A model generated the notes under the pieces. It saw nothing but the letters and a program-made list of their open reading frames with translations. It was not told the origin of the DNA and searched no databases. Shown one piece after another: positions 37,673-45,406 of a stretch of DNA of 64,000 nucleotides. This DNA is from RYN-230 sp963782185 (lineage in GTDB: Bacteria > Actinomycetota > Actinomycetes > Streptosporangiales > Streptosporangiaceae). The number at the start of each line of letters is the position of its first letter. Within the stretch, counting starts at the first letter, position 1. The position numbers were made by a program, and so were the translations under genes. The stretch spans positions 124,001-188,000 of the forward strand of contig CAWAJB010000009.1 of assembly GCA_963782185.1 (NCBI GenBank), given 5' to 3'.

Positions 37673-37949
37673 CTAGCTGATTTTGCCATGGGCGGCTGGC
37701 ACGTCTCCAACAACGACGCCTGGCCACCGCGCCCATGCGGTGCCAGAGTTGCCGGCAGGCAGGCTCAGCGCTTGTCAAGCACGCGGGCGCGCAGGTAGAA
37801 CAGGGAGGAATGACTCCAGGCAGAGGCGAGATCGTAGTGATCGTCGCGGTGCTGACCCTCGTTCTGGCCACGACGGCGCCCCGGTCGCGGAGCGGTGGCG
37901 CTGACCGGGCAGGTGTCCAGTCTCACGCTCGAGGCCCCAGGCCGATCCT

Positions 37950-39068
37950 GTGAGTGACCCGTCTGCGGCCACGACCGGGCCGTCCCTCGCCGCCAGGATC
38001 GATAGCCAGAAGGCGCACCCCCTGACGTGGCAGGCGGTGGCCAAGCGCGCTGCGGTGGTCGCCATCGCCGGCATCTCCCTCTACCTCGTGTTCCCGGCGA
38101 TCACCGAGGTGCTCGCATCCTGGCCGCGCCTGTCAACCCTGGATCCGCGGTGGTTCGCCCTGGCCATCGGGGCCGAGGTCGGCCACTTCTTCTGCACGTT
38201 CGCGCTGCAACGGCTGGCGCTGCGGACCAGGGCCTGGTTCCCGGTCATCACGTCCCAGCTGGCCGGCAACGCGATCACCCTGATCATGCCGGGAGGCGCG
38301 GCGGTAGGCGCCGCGGTGCAGTTCCGGATGCTGTCGGCCAGCGGAAAGGACACGAGCTCGACCGTAGGCGGGCTGACCGCCTTCTCCCTCCTCGGCGTGG
38401 GCGGGCTGCTGGCCCTCCCGGTCTTCGCGCTCCCGGTCATCCTGGTGGGAGCGCCCACCAACCGGGGACTGGTCAACGCCGCCATCCTCGGGGCGGTGGG
38501 GTTCGTGGCCTTCGCCGCGTTCGGCGCGGTCGTCCTGGCCTACGACGCGCCGCTGCGCTGGTGCGGCCGGGTGGCGCAGCGGGCCAGGAACTGGGTCCTG
38601 CGCAAGCGGCCCCCGCTCACCGGGCTGGATGGGACCCTGCTCTCCCAGCGCAACGAGATCCGGGCGGCCCTGGGCGAGAAGTGGTGGCAGGCGCTCCTGC
38701 TCTCCGCTGGCCGCCTGGCACTCGACTACCTGTGCCTGCTGGCCGCCTTGCGGGCCACGGGGGCCCGCCCGCGCCCGTCGCTGATCCTCGTGGCCTACGC
38801 GGTCGCCGGCGTCGTCGGGATGATCCCGGCCACTCCCGGCGGCCTCGGGCTGGTCGAGGCGAGCCTGACCGGGCTCCTGGTGCTGGCCGAGGTCAACTCC
38901 AGCCAGGCCGTACTGGCCACGCTCACCTACCGGCTCGCTTCGTACTGGGCGCCGCTGTGTGCCGGGCCGATCGCCTACGGCCTGTTCCGGATCCGATATC
39001 GAAGCCACCCGTCATCACCGCAGACCGCCGCGGATCCCGCCGCGGGACAGGCGGGCCCGCAAGCCTGA
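37950..39068 (+). CDS. LPG-synthase-type (flippase-like) integral membrane protein
   Basis: 372 residues from GTG 37,950, with a weak ribosome-binding site. About eight hydrophobic helices are seen. The family signature lies in MIPATPGGLGLVEASLTGLL near residue 290, and NAITLIMPGGAAVGAAVQFR near 110 is the conserved MPGG loop. This matches the UPF0104 / lysylphosphatidylglycerol synthase transmembrane domain family, whose isolated members are flippase-like lipid transporters or unknown. The cytosolic aminoacyl-transferase domain of MprF is absent. A second, diverged family member occurs at 59,346. The 250 bases upstream contain no supported gene. Confidence 0.82.
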   Translation: MSDPSAATTGPSLAARIDSQKAHPLTWQAVAKRAAVVAIAGISLYLVFPAITEVLASWPRLSTLDPRWFALAIGAEVGHFFCTFALQRLALRTRAWFPVITSQLAGNAITLIMPGGAAVGAAVQFRMLSASGKDTSSTVGGLTAFSLLGVGGLLALPVFALPVILVGAPTNRGLVNAAILGAVGFVAFAAFGAVVLAYDAPLRWCGRVAQRARNWVLRKRPPLTGLDGTLLSQRNEIRAALGEKWWQALLLSAGRLALDYLCLLAALRATGARPRPSLILVAYAVAGVVGMIPATPGGLGLVEASLTGLLVLAEVNSSQAVLATLTYRLASYWAPLCAGPIAYGLFRIRYRSHPSSPQTAADPAAGQAGPQA

Positions 39069-39126
39069 CCTGACGCAGGCCGCCTGAGCGCCCGGACCCC
39101 GGCAAACGCACCGGTCCGCGGCCTAA

Positions 39127-39147
39127 GTGACGCACGTCACCTTGACA
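39127..39147. promoter_or_regulatory. CRP-like palindrome abutting a TTGACA box
   Basis: GTGACGCACGTCAC at 39,127-39,140 is a perfect 6+2+6 palindrome of the GTGA-N6-TCAC form bound by CRP/GlxR regulators. TTGACA follows at 39,142-39,147 as a candidate -35, although no good -10 is seen at 17 bases. It lies 109 bases before the lipoprotein start. Confidence 0.5.
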
Positions 39148-39255
39148 CTCCAATCTCTCCAGGCGTTCTGCCCGTACTCGGTTCCGTCAAGCAAGTGATG
39201 AAGGGGCGGCACCTGACGCACGAGCGCCCGCCGCCCGGAACAGGAGATGATCAAG

Positions 39256-39852
39256 ATGAGCATGTCCCTGCTGGGTCGGCTGCCGATGCCAGTCAAGCTG
39301 GGTGTTCCGGTGGCCGCAGGGCTGCTGGCCGCGGCGTGCGGCAGCGCGGCCGGGTCAACTACTGCTGGGACGGCGGCGAGCGGGCCGGGCACGGCGACGG
39401 TGATCGAATCTCACGCTGGTTCGGCGGGAGCGTTCCTGACCAATGGGTCCGGACGTGCCGTGTACCTGTGGGCCGCGGACAGCATGAACAAGTCCACCTG
39501 CTCGGGGGCGTGCGCCGGGGCCTGGCCTCCGGTGACGGCCACGGGCAAGGTGACCGCAGCCGACGGCGCGAAGACCGCTGACCTGGGCACGATCACCCGG
39601 TCGGACGGAAGCAAGCAGGTGACCTACGACGGCCAGCCGCTGTACTACTTCGCCGGCGACTCCGGCCCGGGCCAGACCAACGGCCAGGGCAGCGACAACT
39701 TCGGCGCGAAGTGGTGGCTGGTCGCCCCGGCCGGGGCGAAGATCACCGTTCCCGACGCGGCAGCCCGCGCGGGCAGCTCCTCCTCGACGGCGCCGGCCTC
39801 ATCCGGTGGCTCCAGCGCCGGTGGCTCCAGCACCGGTGGCGGCTGGGGCTGA
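39256..39852 (+). CDS. Lipoprotein with COG4315-type secreted repeats
   Basis: 198 residues. I start at ATG 39,256, nine bases after AGGAG, because the ATG at 39,247 directly abuts the site. The N-terminus MSMSLLGRLPMPVKLG leads to VAAGLLAAACG, a near-canonical lipobox, so the protein is probably membrane-anchored outside the cell. Two repeats of the PF03640 (Lipoprotein_15) type follow: FLTNGSGRAVYLWAAD with a CSGACAGAWPP Cys motif, and VTYDGQPLYYFAGDSGPGQT ending in WWLVAPAG. The C-terminal ~30 residues are Ser/Gly-rich. The family has no firm function. It is followed 44 bases later by a membrane protein gene with a strong ribosome-binding site, so the two are likely co-transcribed. Confidence 0.88.
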   Translation: MSMSLLGRLPMPVKLGVPVAAGLLAAACGSAAGSTTAGTAASGPGTATVIESHAGSAGAFLTNGSGRAVYLWAADSMNKSTCSGACAGAWPPVTATGKVTAADGAKTADLGTITRSDGSKQVTYDGQPLYYFAGDSGPGQTNGQGSDNFGAKWWLVAPAGAKITVPDAAARAGSSSSTAPASSGGSSAGGSSTGGGWG

Positions 39853-39896
39853 CTCCTGCCGGGACCACGTTCCACTACTCCTAAGGAGAAAGACCA

Positions 39897-40412
39897 ATGA
39901 ACTCCAGTAACACCAACACCATGCTCCGGGATCACGCCTCCGCCCGCCGGGACACTGTCCCGGGCCGGGCTGCCCGGCTGCTGGCCCGAGGGCCGGCCAC
40001 GATGAAATCGCCTGCCGCGCGCTGGACGGTCAACGTCCTGGTCATCGCGGGGGCCGCCCTGATGGTGTGGTCCAGCGTGATCCACCTTCAGCTGTGGTCT
40101 GACGGCTACCGGAGCATCTCCGTGATCGGGCCGCTGTTCCTGATCCAGGGCGTCGCGGGCATCGCGCTGGCCGTGGTGCTCGCCGTCTTCCGCCGCCTGA
40201 TCCTCATGGCTGCCGGTGCGGTCACGATGGCCGCCACGGCCGCCGGGCTGCTGCTCAGTGCCGGCATCGGCCTGTTCGGCTACCACGAAAGCCTGGCCGT
40301 CCCCTACACCGGGAGCTCCCTGGTGGTGGAGTTCGCCAGCGCGGCCGTGCTTGCCGCCGCATCCGTCATCGTCCTGGCCGCCCGCCGGGGATCCCGGCCA
40401 GTACGGCGCTAG
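39897..40412 (+). CDS. Four-helix membrane protein
   Basis: 171 residues; AAGGAG lies eight bases before ATG. After a ~45-residue basic N-terminus come four helices: TVNVLVIAGAALMVWSSVI, SVIGPLFLIQGVAGIALAVV, RLILMAAGAVTMAATAAGLL (extending to SAGIGLFGY), and FASAAVLAAASVIVLAA. It is similar in layout to small actinobacterial membrane proteins found beside COG4315-type lipoproteins. Function unknown. Its 3' end overlaps by 47 bases with the HAD gene that runs toward it. Confidence 0.72.
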   Translation: MNSSNTNTMLRDHASARRDTVPGRAARLLARGPATMKSPAARWTVNVLVIAGAALMVWSSVIHLQLWSDGYRSISVIGPLFLIQGVAGIALAVVLAVFRRLILMAAGAVTMAATAAGLLLSAGIGLFGYHESLAVPYTGSSLVVEFASAAVLAAASVIVLAARRGSRPVRR

Positions 40413-41094
40413 TGCCGAGCATGAGACCCGGCACCTCGGCCAGCGAGGCCACCTGCTCGTGATCGCCCTGGCCCGTGGCTGGCGCGGCCACGAGCACCGG
40501 GCGGATGCCGATGCGTTGCGGCCCCAGAACGTCGGTCCGCAAGCTGTCACCGATAAAGACAGCGTCTTGCGCGCTGGATCCCGCCCGCTCGAGCGTGTGG
40601 TGGTAAATGCGCGGATGCGGCTTCCGATAGCCAGCCTGGGCCGATGTGACGAAAACGTCGATGCTGGCGGCCAGACCCGCGGAGGCGATATCCGCGGCCA
40701 GATCCCACCCCCAGTTGGAGCACACGGCAATGGTGAATCCCGCGCGCCTGAGCTCGGTGAGGCAGTCTGCCGCCCCCGGCAGGGCCACCATGGCCGCCTG
40801 ATGGCACTGCTCCAGGGCCGGGACGACGTGTGGGGCGAGGCTGTCATGAAGGTCGCCGCCGGCCTGGGCGACCGCGGCCAGGGTCTCGCCCGCCCAGCCG
40901 CAATAGGCCGGCCGGGAGCCAGACCATCCGGAATGGTCCAGCCCCTCGCTGGCCACCTGCAGTTCCCTCAGCATCGCTCGCGAGGCGTTCAGCCCGGCTT
41001 GGGCCAGCCCGGCGAGGAAGGTCTGCTTGCTGCCCCGGCGTGAGGTAACGAGAGTATTGAAAGCGTCGAAGATCACCAGGCCCCTGCTTGGCAT
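40366..41094 (-). CDS. HAD-superfamily hydrolase (haloacid dehalogenase-like)
   Basis: 242 residues. The ATG at 41,094 is chosen for the GGAGGAGGG site seven bases upstream; an ATG at 41,163 lacks one. HAD motif I is VIFDAFNTL (nucleophile Asp; the second Asp is replaced by Phe, as in haloacid dehalogenases). Motif II is VCSNWG, the motif III Lys sits in GYRKPHPRIY, and motif IV is FIGDSLRTDVLGPQRIG. The cap region lies between residues ~18 and 95. It is probably a phosphatase of the HAD-IA group with unknown substrate. The radical SAM gene lies 78 bases upstream on the same strand, so the two may share a transcript. Confidence 0.85.
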   Translation of the reverse strand: MPSRGLVIFDAFNTLVTSRRGSKQTFLAGLAQAGLNASRAMLRELQVASEGLDHSGWSGSRPAYCGWAGETLAAVAQAGGDLHDSLAPHVVPALEQCHQAAMVALPGAADCLTELRRAGFTIAVCSNWGWDLAADIASAGLAASIDVFVTSAQAGYRKPHPRIYHHTLERAGSSAQDAVFIGDSLRTDVLGPQRIGIRPVLVAAPATGQGDHEQVASLAEVPGLMLGTSAVLAGIPGGRPGR

Positions 41095-41172
41095 CTGCTG
41101 GCCCTCCTCCGCAGACTGAGCCTGATTGTAAGCAGCCCATTGCGGAAGAAGATAATGCGCCAAGAAAATGAA

Positions 41173-42207
41173 TCAGGCCTGGAAAGTCGGGAATGAGCCC
41201 AGGCGGACCGAGCTGACCTTGTCGTAGATGCAGGCACGCCTGCCGCCGGCCTGCAGGGCCGGGCAGCTGTCGCACGCTGGCGACATCGACTCCTTGAGCT
41301 GGTCCTCACCGGAACCCGGGCGAGTCAGGAGCAACTGGTCGTCGTGCATCGCCAGCGACGCCATGCCGACGTGGTCAACCAGCAGGCCGCAGCGATATGC
41401 CCGGCCGTCGGGAAGTATCTGCAGATTGGAGAAATCAGGCAGGGCGCATGCCGTGAGTGGCTCACCCTCGGCCAGGAAGCCGCGCTCGATCTCGACGAAG
41501 AGGTCGGGGCGTGTCTCGGCCCGTTTGCTGATCGCGGTGACCAGGTCCAGCCACTCCACGGCATCAGGGATCTGCTCGGCGGTCAGCTCTCTACCCAGGC
41601 CGATGCTCGACGGCCAGTGCACGTTGAGCCGCCGGCAGCCCCCCTCGTCCGCGAAGCGGATCAGCGCATCGAGGCCGCCCAGCACCGATCGCACGCCGGT
41701 GACGTTAATGTCGAACAGGACACCCTGCTGGCCCAGCAGGCGGATCGTGTCCGTGGCGTCCCGCCACGCTCCGCGGCCCCGCAACCCGTCCTGCACCGCC
41801 TCGTCCAGCGTGTCCAGGCTCACCGCGACCCGGCTCAGGTTGCCCGGGCCTATCACGCCGTCTTCCATCAGCCGCCGGAACCGGCGCGCGCCGTTGGTGA
41901 CCACGCGGACGTCCAGGCCCCGGCCGCAGGCCGTCGCCACCATCTCCGCGAACGACGGATGGAGGGAGGGCTCACCACCCAGCAGGGTGATCTCTCCGAC
42001 GCCGTACCGGAGGCACCATGTCACGGCGCCCGAGAAAGCCTCGAGGCTCATCCGCGCGCCCGAGGTGAAAAACCCGGCCGGGAGGAAACAATACGTACAG
42101 CGGCGATTGCACCGGGATGTGACGTATACGTCCACGGATGTGAGGCCGTGTCCCGGTGGGGGTCCGACCACATCACGAAACGTCGTGCCCAACAGGCGCT
42201 GCGCCAC
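41173..42207 (-). CDS. Radical SAM protein with Cys-rich C-terminus
   Basis: 344 residues from GTG 42,207; the ribosome-binding site is weak. The [4Fe-4S]/SAM motif is CNRRCTYC at residues ~33-40, followed by GGEPSLHP (the GGE SAM-binding motif) and VVTNGARRFRRLM. The C-terminal third carries more cysteines: CALPDFSNLQILPDGRAYRC and CDSCPALQAGGRRAC, a SPASM/twitch-like auxiliary cluster region. Such enzymes modify peptides or act in cofactor and natural-product biosynthesis. No convincing precursor peptide was found in the 149-base upstream gap or elsewhere nearby. Neighbours are a HAD hydrolase downstream and an XRE regulator upstream on the same strand. Confidence 0.85.
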   Translation of the reverse strand: MAQRLLGTTFRDVVGPPPGHGLTSVDVYVTSRCNRRCTYCFLPAGFFTSGARMSLEAFSGAVTWCLRYGVGEITLLGGEPSLHPSFAEMVATACGRGLDVRVVTNGARRFRRLMEDGVIGPGNLSRVAVSLDTLDEAVQDGLRGRGAWRDATDTIRLLGQQGVLFDINVTGVRSVLGGLDALIRFADEGGCRRLNVHWPSSIGLGRELTAEQIPDAVEWLDLVTAISKRAETRPDLFVEIERGFLAEGEPLTACALPDFSNLQILPDGRAYRCGLLVDHVGMASLAMHDDQLLLTRPGSGEDQLKESMSPACDSCPALQAGGRRACIYDKVSSVRLGSFPTFQA

Positions 42208-42356
42208 TCTAGTACCGCCTTGCTGTGACTACTGATGAACAGGTAAGACAGTGACCGGAGAGCGGGGCGAGGCCGCCCGGGACGGCATGGGAGCTTACAC
42301 TCGTCACCCCTCAGGGCACACTATTCCCCGGGCATTTCTCTGGTAACAGTTGGGCT

Positions 42357-43688
42357 TTAACTGCCTGGCCGCTCTGGGCGCAGATCAGGCTCCGGCCCGA
42401 CGTTGAGCCACTCAACCACCGCCTTGGCTATCGTGCCCACCGTCGCCGCCGGCAACTCACTGGCCGGTGCTCGCAGCAGCGCGGTGACATCGCGGAGGAC
42501 GGGATCGAGCCCCGCGTCGAAGCCGGGGTTCAGCGCCGCAGGCAGCCGCACGGCCGTCCGCAGCATCCACTCGAGCAGATCCGCCCGGTCCGATGATGTT
42601 CGATTGGACACATAGGTCGTCAGCGTGGACCGGTCGGTGCCCACGGCTATGGCCCGCTCCTGCCATGGCGCGCGGTAGCTGGGCATGGGCATAGGACGCA
42701 GATAGATATGGCGAACCCGGGCCGAAAGGTCGTCGGAGCAGCCCCGGTGCCAGGCCTCCCAGAGGGCCCGCTCATCGCCCCCGCCCAGGGTCATCACCGA
42801 GTCGCGCATGCCGCCTGGTGACCGGCCGAGGATCCAGGTGATCTGCTTCTCGAAGACGAGCCAGTTACGCAGCGGCGTGAGCAGCCTCTCGGCACCGAGC
42901 GACCGGGCGTTCCGCAGCAGGGCCTGGACGCTTTCCTCAGGGTTAGTGGTGTACTGCTGCGGCGAGATGGCCTTGCTGGCGACCAGGAAATCCAGCACGC
43001 CGATCCGGGGATTCAGGTAGTCATTGATGGCGGCCCAGCCGCGTTCGGCCAGGTAAGTCTCGGTCAGCACCTCCGAGTACAGCCTGGTTGACAGTTTGGC
43101 GTCATCGCCCGAGGCAAAGGCGACCCATGTCCTGATCTGGGACTCAAGCTCGTCGCACAGGTCGTGATTCCTGCGGCCGGTCATATCAAAATCATCGAGC
43201 AGCAGGTGGACGGCGAGACCAGCCCGCGTGGCAGCGGCCACGGCGAGCGAGAAGACGCCGTGGACGAGATTCGGTTCCCGTACCTTGTGGACCCAGAAGA
43301 CTCCGGCCGGGGGACGGCCGTTCGCCTGCAGCCGCGGGACCTCGAATCCGGCTAGGCGAAGCAGTTCGGTCACCCGGTCGTAACTGATGTCCTGCTGTCT
43401 CGGCCAGCCCCACGCATCGAAGGCCGCGTCCTCTATGTACGCGGCGCGCAGCAGCCTCCGGAGCGCCTTGTCGAGGTGCTCCGTCTGCAGCCGGGTGGGC
43501 CCGGCATGGTCGTCCCGGCCGTTTTCCCACGAACGGTAGCTGGCATAACTGACCCCGATCGCGGTAGCCATGTCCCGCTGGCTGAGACCGCACCGCTCGC
43601 GCCACCGCTTAGTCTGTTCCTGGGCCCGCAGGCGCTGTTCCTGCGATAGATGCGCTGGCCGTTCGACCGGACGCCCGCGGGATGCCAT
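42357..43688 (-). CDS. XRE-family regulator with a large C-terminal domain
   Basis: 443 residues. The N-terminal helix-turn-helix (about 28-60) reads CGLSQRDMATAIGVSYASYR followed by SWENGRDD, a clear Cro/CI type. The remaining ~380 residues form an alpha/beta domain. The segment VHKVREPNLVHGVFSLAV followed by LAVHLLLDDFDM faintly recalls a Rossmann-like HUP fold, possibly class I aaRS-like, but I cannot confirm it. It is probably a DNA-binding regulator with a ligand-sensing or enzymatic C-terminus. It faces a zinc-ribbon gene divergently over 91 bases that contain two GGTTACAT repeats. It may regulate that gene, the radical SAM pair downstream, or both. Confidence 0.75.
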   Translation of the reverse strand: MASRGRPVERPAHLSQEQRLRAQEQTKRWRERCGLSQRDMATAIGVSYASYRSWENGRDDHAGPTRLQTEHLDKALRRLLRAAYIEDAAFDAWGWPRQQDISYDRVTELLRLAGFEVPRLQANGRPPAGVFWVHKVREPNLVHGVFSLAVAAATRAGLAVHLLLDDFDMTGRRNHDLCDELESQIRTWVAFASGDDAKLSTRLYSEVLTETYLAERGWAAINDYLNPRIGVLDFLVASKAISPQQYTTNPEESVQALLRNARSLGAERLLTPLRNWLVFEKQITWILGRSPGGMRDSVMTLGGGDERALWEAWHRGCSDDLSARVRHIYLRPMPMPSYRAPWQERAIAVGTDRSTLTTYVSNRTSSDRADLLEWMLRTAVRLPAALNPGFDAGLDPVLRDVTALLRAPASELPAATVGTIAKAVVEWLNVGPEPDLRPERPGS

Positions 43689-43781
43689 GTCGCTACGGTA
43701 TCTGAGCAGTGTCCCGTCCGTTAATTACGTAGTTTCCTAGCACGGTTACATTGCGTCGCCAGTGCGCTGTCCTGGTTACAT
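43689..43781. promoter_or_regulatory. Divergent region with two GGTTACAT repeats
   Basis: GGTTACAT occurs at 43,744-43,751 and again at 43,774-43,781, exactly 30 bases apart. The second runs into the ATG of the rightward gene. AT-rich TTAATTACGTA lies between the repeats and the XRE start. The spacing of about three helical turns suggests an operator for the XRE protein. Confidence 0.4.
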
Positions 43782-44103
43782 GAGAAAGTTCGGGACGGCC
43801 TCTCACCAGGACGGCCGGCTCGCCCGGGCAACAGGGCGGCTGGCCCGCTTGATCAGGGCTTTCAGCGACCAGTTGTTCCAAGCCGACGACGCACGCGCCC
43901 GTCAGTACGGCTGGCAGATCACCACCCGGCATGCCGGGTTGACCAGGACCTTCCGCGATCCACGGTTCGACCGCCTTCAGAGCTGCCCGGCCTGCCGCGG
44001 CACCGGGACGAGCCCCGATGACCGGGCCTGCGACCGCTGCGCGGGGACGGGCCGGATCACGGTGTCCCCTGAGTTCCGGCCGGAAGCGAGGCGGGCGGGA
44101 TGA
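43780..44103 (+). CDS. Small zinc-ribbon protein
   Basis: 107 residues from ATG 43,780; a GTG at 43,762 is the alternative. The N-terminal ~60 residues are helical and basic. The C-terminal part has two CxxCxGxG knuckles, CPACRGTG and CDRCAGTG, as in DnaJ-type zinc ribbons. Short proteins with such ribbons occur in actinomycete integrative elements and plasmids, next to transfer genes. No Shine-Dalgarno site is visible, so translation may be leaderless. It overlaps the next gene by four bases (ATGA). Confidence 0.65.
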   Translation: MRKFGTASHQDGRLARATGRLARLIRAFSDQLFQADDARARQYGWQITTRHAGLTRTFRDPRFDRLQSCPACRGTGTSPDDRACDRCAGTGRITVSPEFRPEARRAG

Positions 44104-44774
44104 CGCCGTCGCCCCGCCCGGGCAGCACGCGCCAGGCCAGGGCTGGTTTCGAGTACGCGATGGTGACGGTCGCCCGCGCGAACGCCCTGGTGGCCGCGTG
44201 GCGCTGGCGCTACGAGCTCGCAGCGGGGGCCGGACTGGCCGCCATGTGGGGCATGCTGGGCACCACGGCCGCGGCCGCGCTGACGGCCGGCCTGGCCACA
44301 ATGCTCGCCCTCGCCGTGTGCACGGCCCGGGGGCGGTGTTTCCTCGTGGCCCGCTGGTGGTGCATCGTGACGCCGCATCGCGTACGGAGCGGCTGCGCCC
44401 AGACCTGGATCCACTCCCGGTACGGCAAGATCCCCATCGTGCTGCTGACCAGGCGCCAGCCTTTCGGTGAGCGCGTCTACCTGTGGTGCCGGGCGGGCAC
44501 GAGCTGCGCCGATTTCCGTTCCGCGCGCCAGGCGCTGGCGGCTGCCTGCTGGGCCGGGGACGTCCAGGTCCACCAGCATGCCCGCTACGCCCACGTGGTC
44601 GCGCTGGACGTCATCCGCCGCAAGCCGCCTGCCGAGTGGAGCGGCCACCCCTGGTTCGACATCGGAACGCCCAGCGGATCACCGGATGTCCCGGCCCCCC
44701 GGGAACCCGGCGATGATGCCTACTGGACCGGCGAGCCACCCCGCGAAGGGCCGGCGCGCTGGATGAACGGGTGA
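44100..44774 (+). CDS. Membrane protein resembling integrative-element transfer genes
   Basis: 224 residues; ATG overlaps the upstream stop. Two adjacent hydrophobic helices at about 38-75 (LAAGAGLAAMWGMLGTTAAA and LTAGLATMLALAVCTA) are followed by a soluble domain. That domain includes VRSGCAQTWIHSRYGKIPIV and GERVYLWCRAGTSCADFRSA. In actinomycete integrative conjugative elements (AICEs) and plasmids, a protein of this layout precedes the FtsK/TraB-like translocase, but no translocase, Rep or integrase is found here. With the zinc-ribbon gene it may be what remains of such an element. The link is inference from layout. Confidence 0.6.
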   Translation: MTPSPRPGSTRQARAGFEYAMVTVARANALVAAWRWRYELAAGAGLAAMWGMLGTTAAAALTAGLATMLALAVCTARGRCFLVARWWCIVTPHRVRSGCAQTWIHSRYGKIPIVLLTRRQPFGERVYLWCRAGTSCADFRSARQALAAACWAGDVQVHQHARYAHVVALDVIRRKPPAEWSGHPWFDIGTPSGSPDVPAPREPGDDAYWTGEPPREGPARWMNG

Positions 44775-44824
44775 GGTGGCGCCCGTGGTCCAATCTCTTT
44801 CCGGCCATCACCCGTATGTAGTGT

Positions 44825-45406
44825 GTGCGGATAGTGGGAACCCCGACTGACCAGCAACCAGACGAGACGCTGCTCGCGGGCCTGGGCGCCGGCGACGCCG
44901 ACCTATCGCTCGCGTTCGTGCGCCGCTTCCAGGGACTCGTCTTCGGCGTCGCGGTGGCCGTGGTCGGCGACACGACGACGGCGGAAGATGTCGCCCAGCA
45001 GGCCTTCGAGCAGGCGTGGCAGCACGCCCAGGTGTTCGACTCCCGCCGTGGCTCCGTCCGGGCCTGGCTGAGGACCATCACGCACAACCTCGCGATCGAC
45101 GTCGTCCGTTCGCGGACCTCGGCGCCCGTGGACCTGGACGATCTGCCCGCTATCCTCACCGCGGTGACCGACACGCCGGAACGGCTCGCCGAAGCCCACG
45201 ACAGCGCCGCGGAATTGCGCCGCACGCTGGCCGGGCTGCCAGAGCCGCAGGCCCGGGCGGTGGCCATGGCCGGCATCTACGGCATGACGGCACAGCAGAT
45301 CGCCGACAGCGAGCACATCCCCCTGGGCACGGCGAAGACCCGGATCAGGGACGGGATGCAGAAACTTCGGGCCGCCTACATCCGGGAGGAGGCCGGTAAT
45401 GAGTGA
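44825..45406 (+). CDS. ECF-family RNA polymerase sigma factor
   Basis: 193 residues from GTG 44,825; GTG 44,834 is possible. Sigma region 2 runs from LAFVRRFQGLVFGVAVAVVG through AEDVAQQAFEQAWQ to GSVRAWLRTITHNLAIDVVR. Region 4 contains LPEPQARAVAMAGIYGMTAQ followed by ADSEHIPLGTAKTRIRDGMQ. The gene overlaps the next by eight bases, and the next product is a zinc anti-sigma factor, so activity is presumably held by that partner until a signal arrives. Target promoters are not evident, and no clear self-recognised promoter is seen just upstream. Confidence 0.92.
   Translation: MRIVGTPTDQQPDETLLAGLGAGDADLSLAFVRRFQGLVFGVAVAVVGDTTTAEDVAQQAFEQAWQHAQVFDSRRGSVRAWLRTITHNLAIDVVRSRTSAPVDLDDLPAILTAVTDTPERLAEAHDSAAELRRTLAGLPEPQARAVAMAGIYGMTAQQIADSEHIPLGTAKTRIRDGMQKLRAAYIREEAGNE

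Larger units (their letters stand above)
36710..37697. repeat. Degenerate second copy (B) of the DrrA-SARP locus
   Basis: Sequence at 36,713-36,930 matches 26,018-26,245. From 36,930 to about 37,130 it matches 26,830-27,030, so the ATPase middle (about 580 bases) is deleted. From about 37,160 to 37,697 it matches about 30,570-31,107. The order and strands are the same as in copy A. The intervening DrrB and most of the SARP gene are gone. Similarity is high but with scattered substitutions and indels, meaning an old duplication that decayed. Confidence 0.85.

Noticed and set aside
42210..42356. Short minus-strand peptide as a radical SAM precursor
   Set aside because: A 19-codon frame exists, but without a ribosome-binding site, leader-like motif or core pattern; not supportable.
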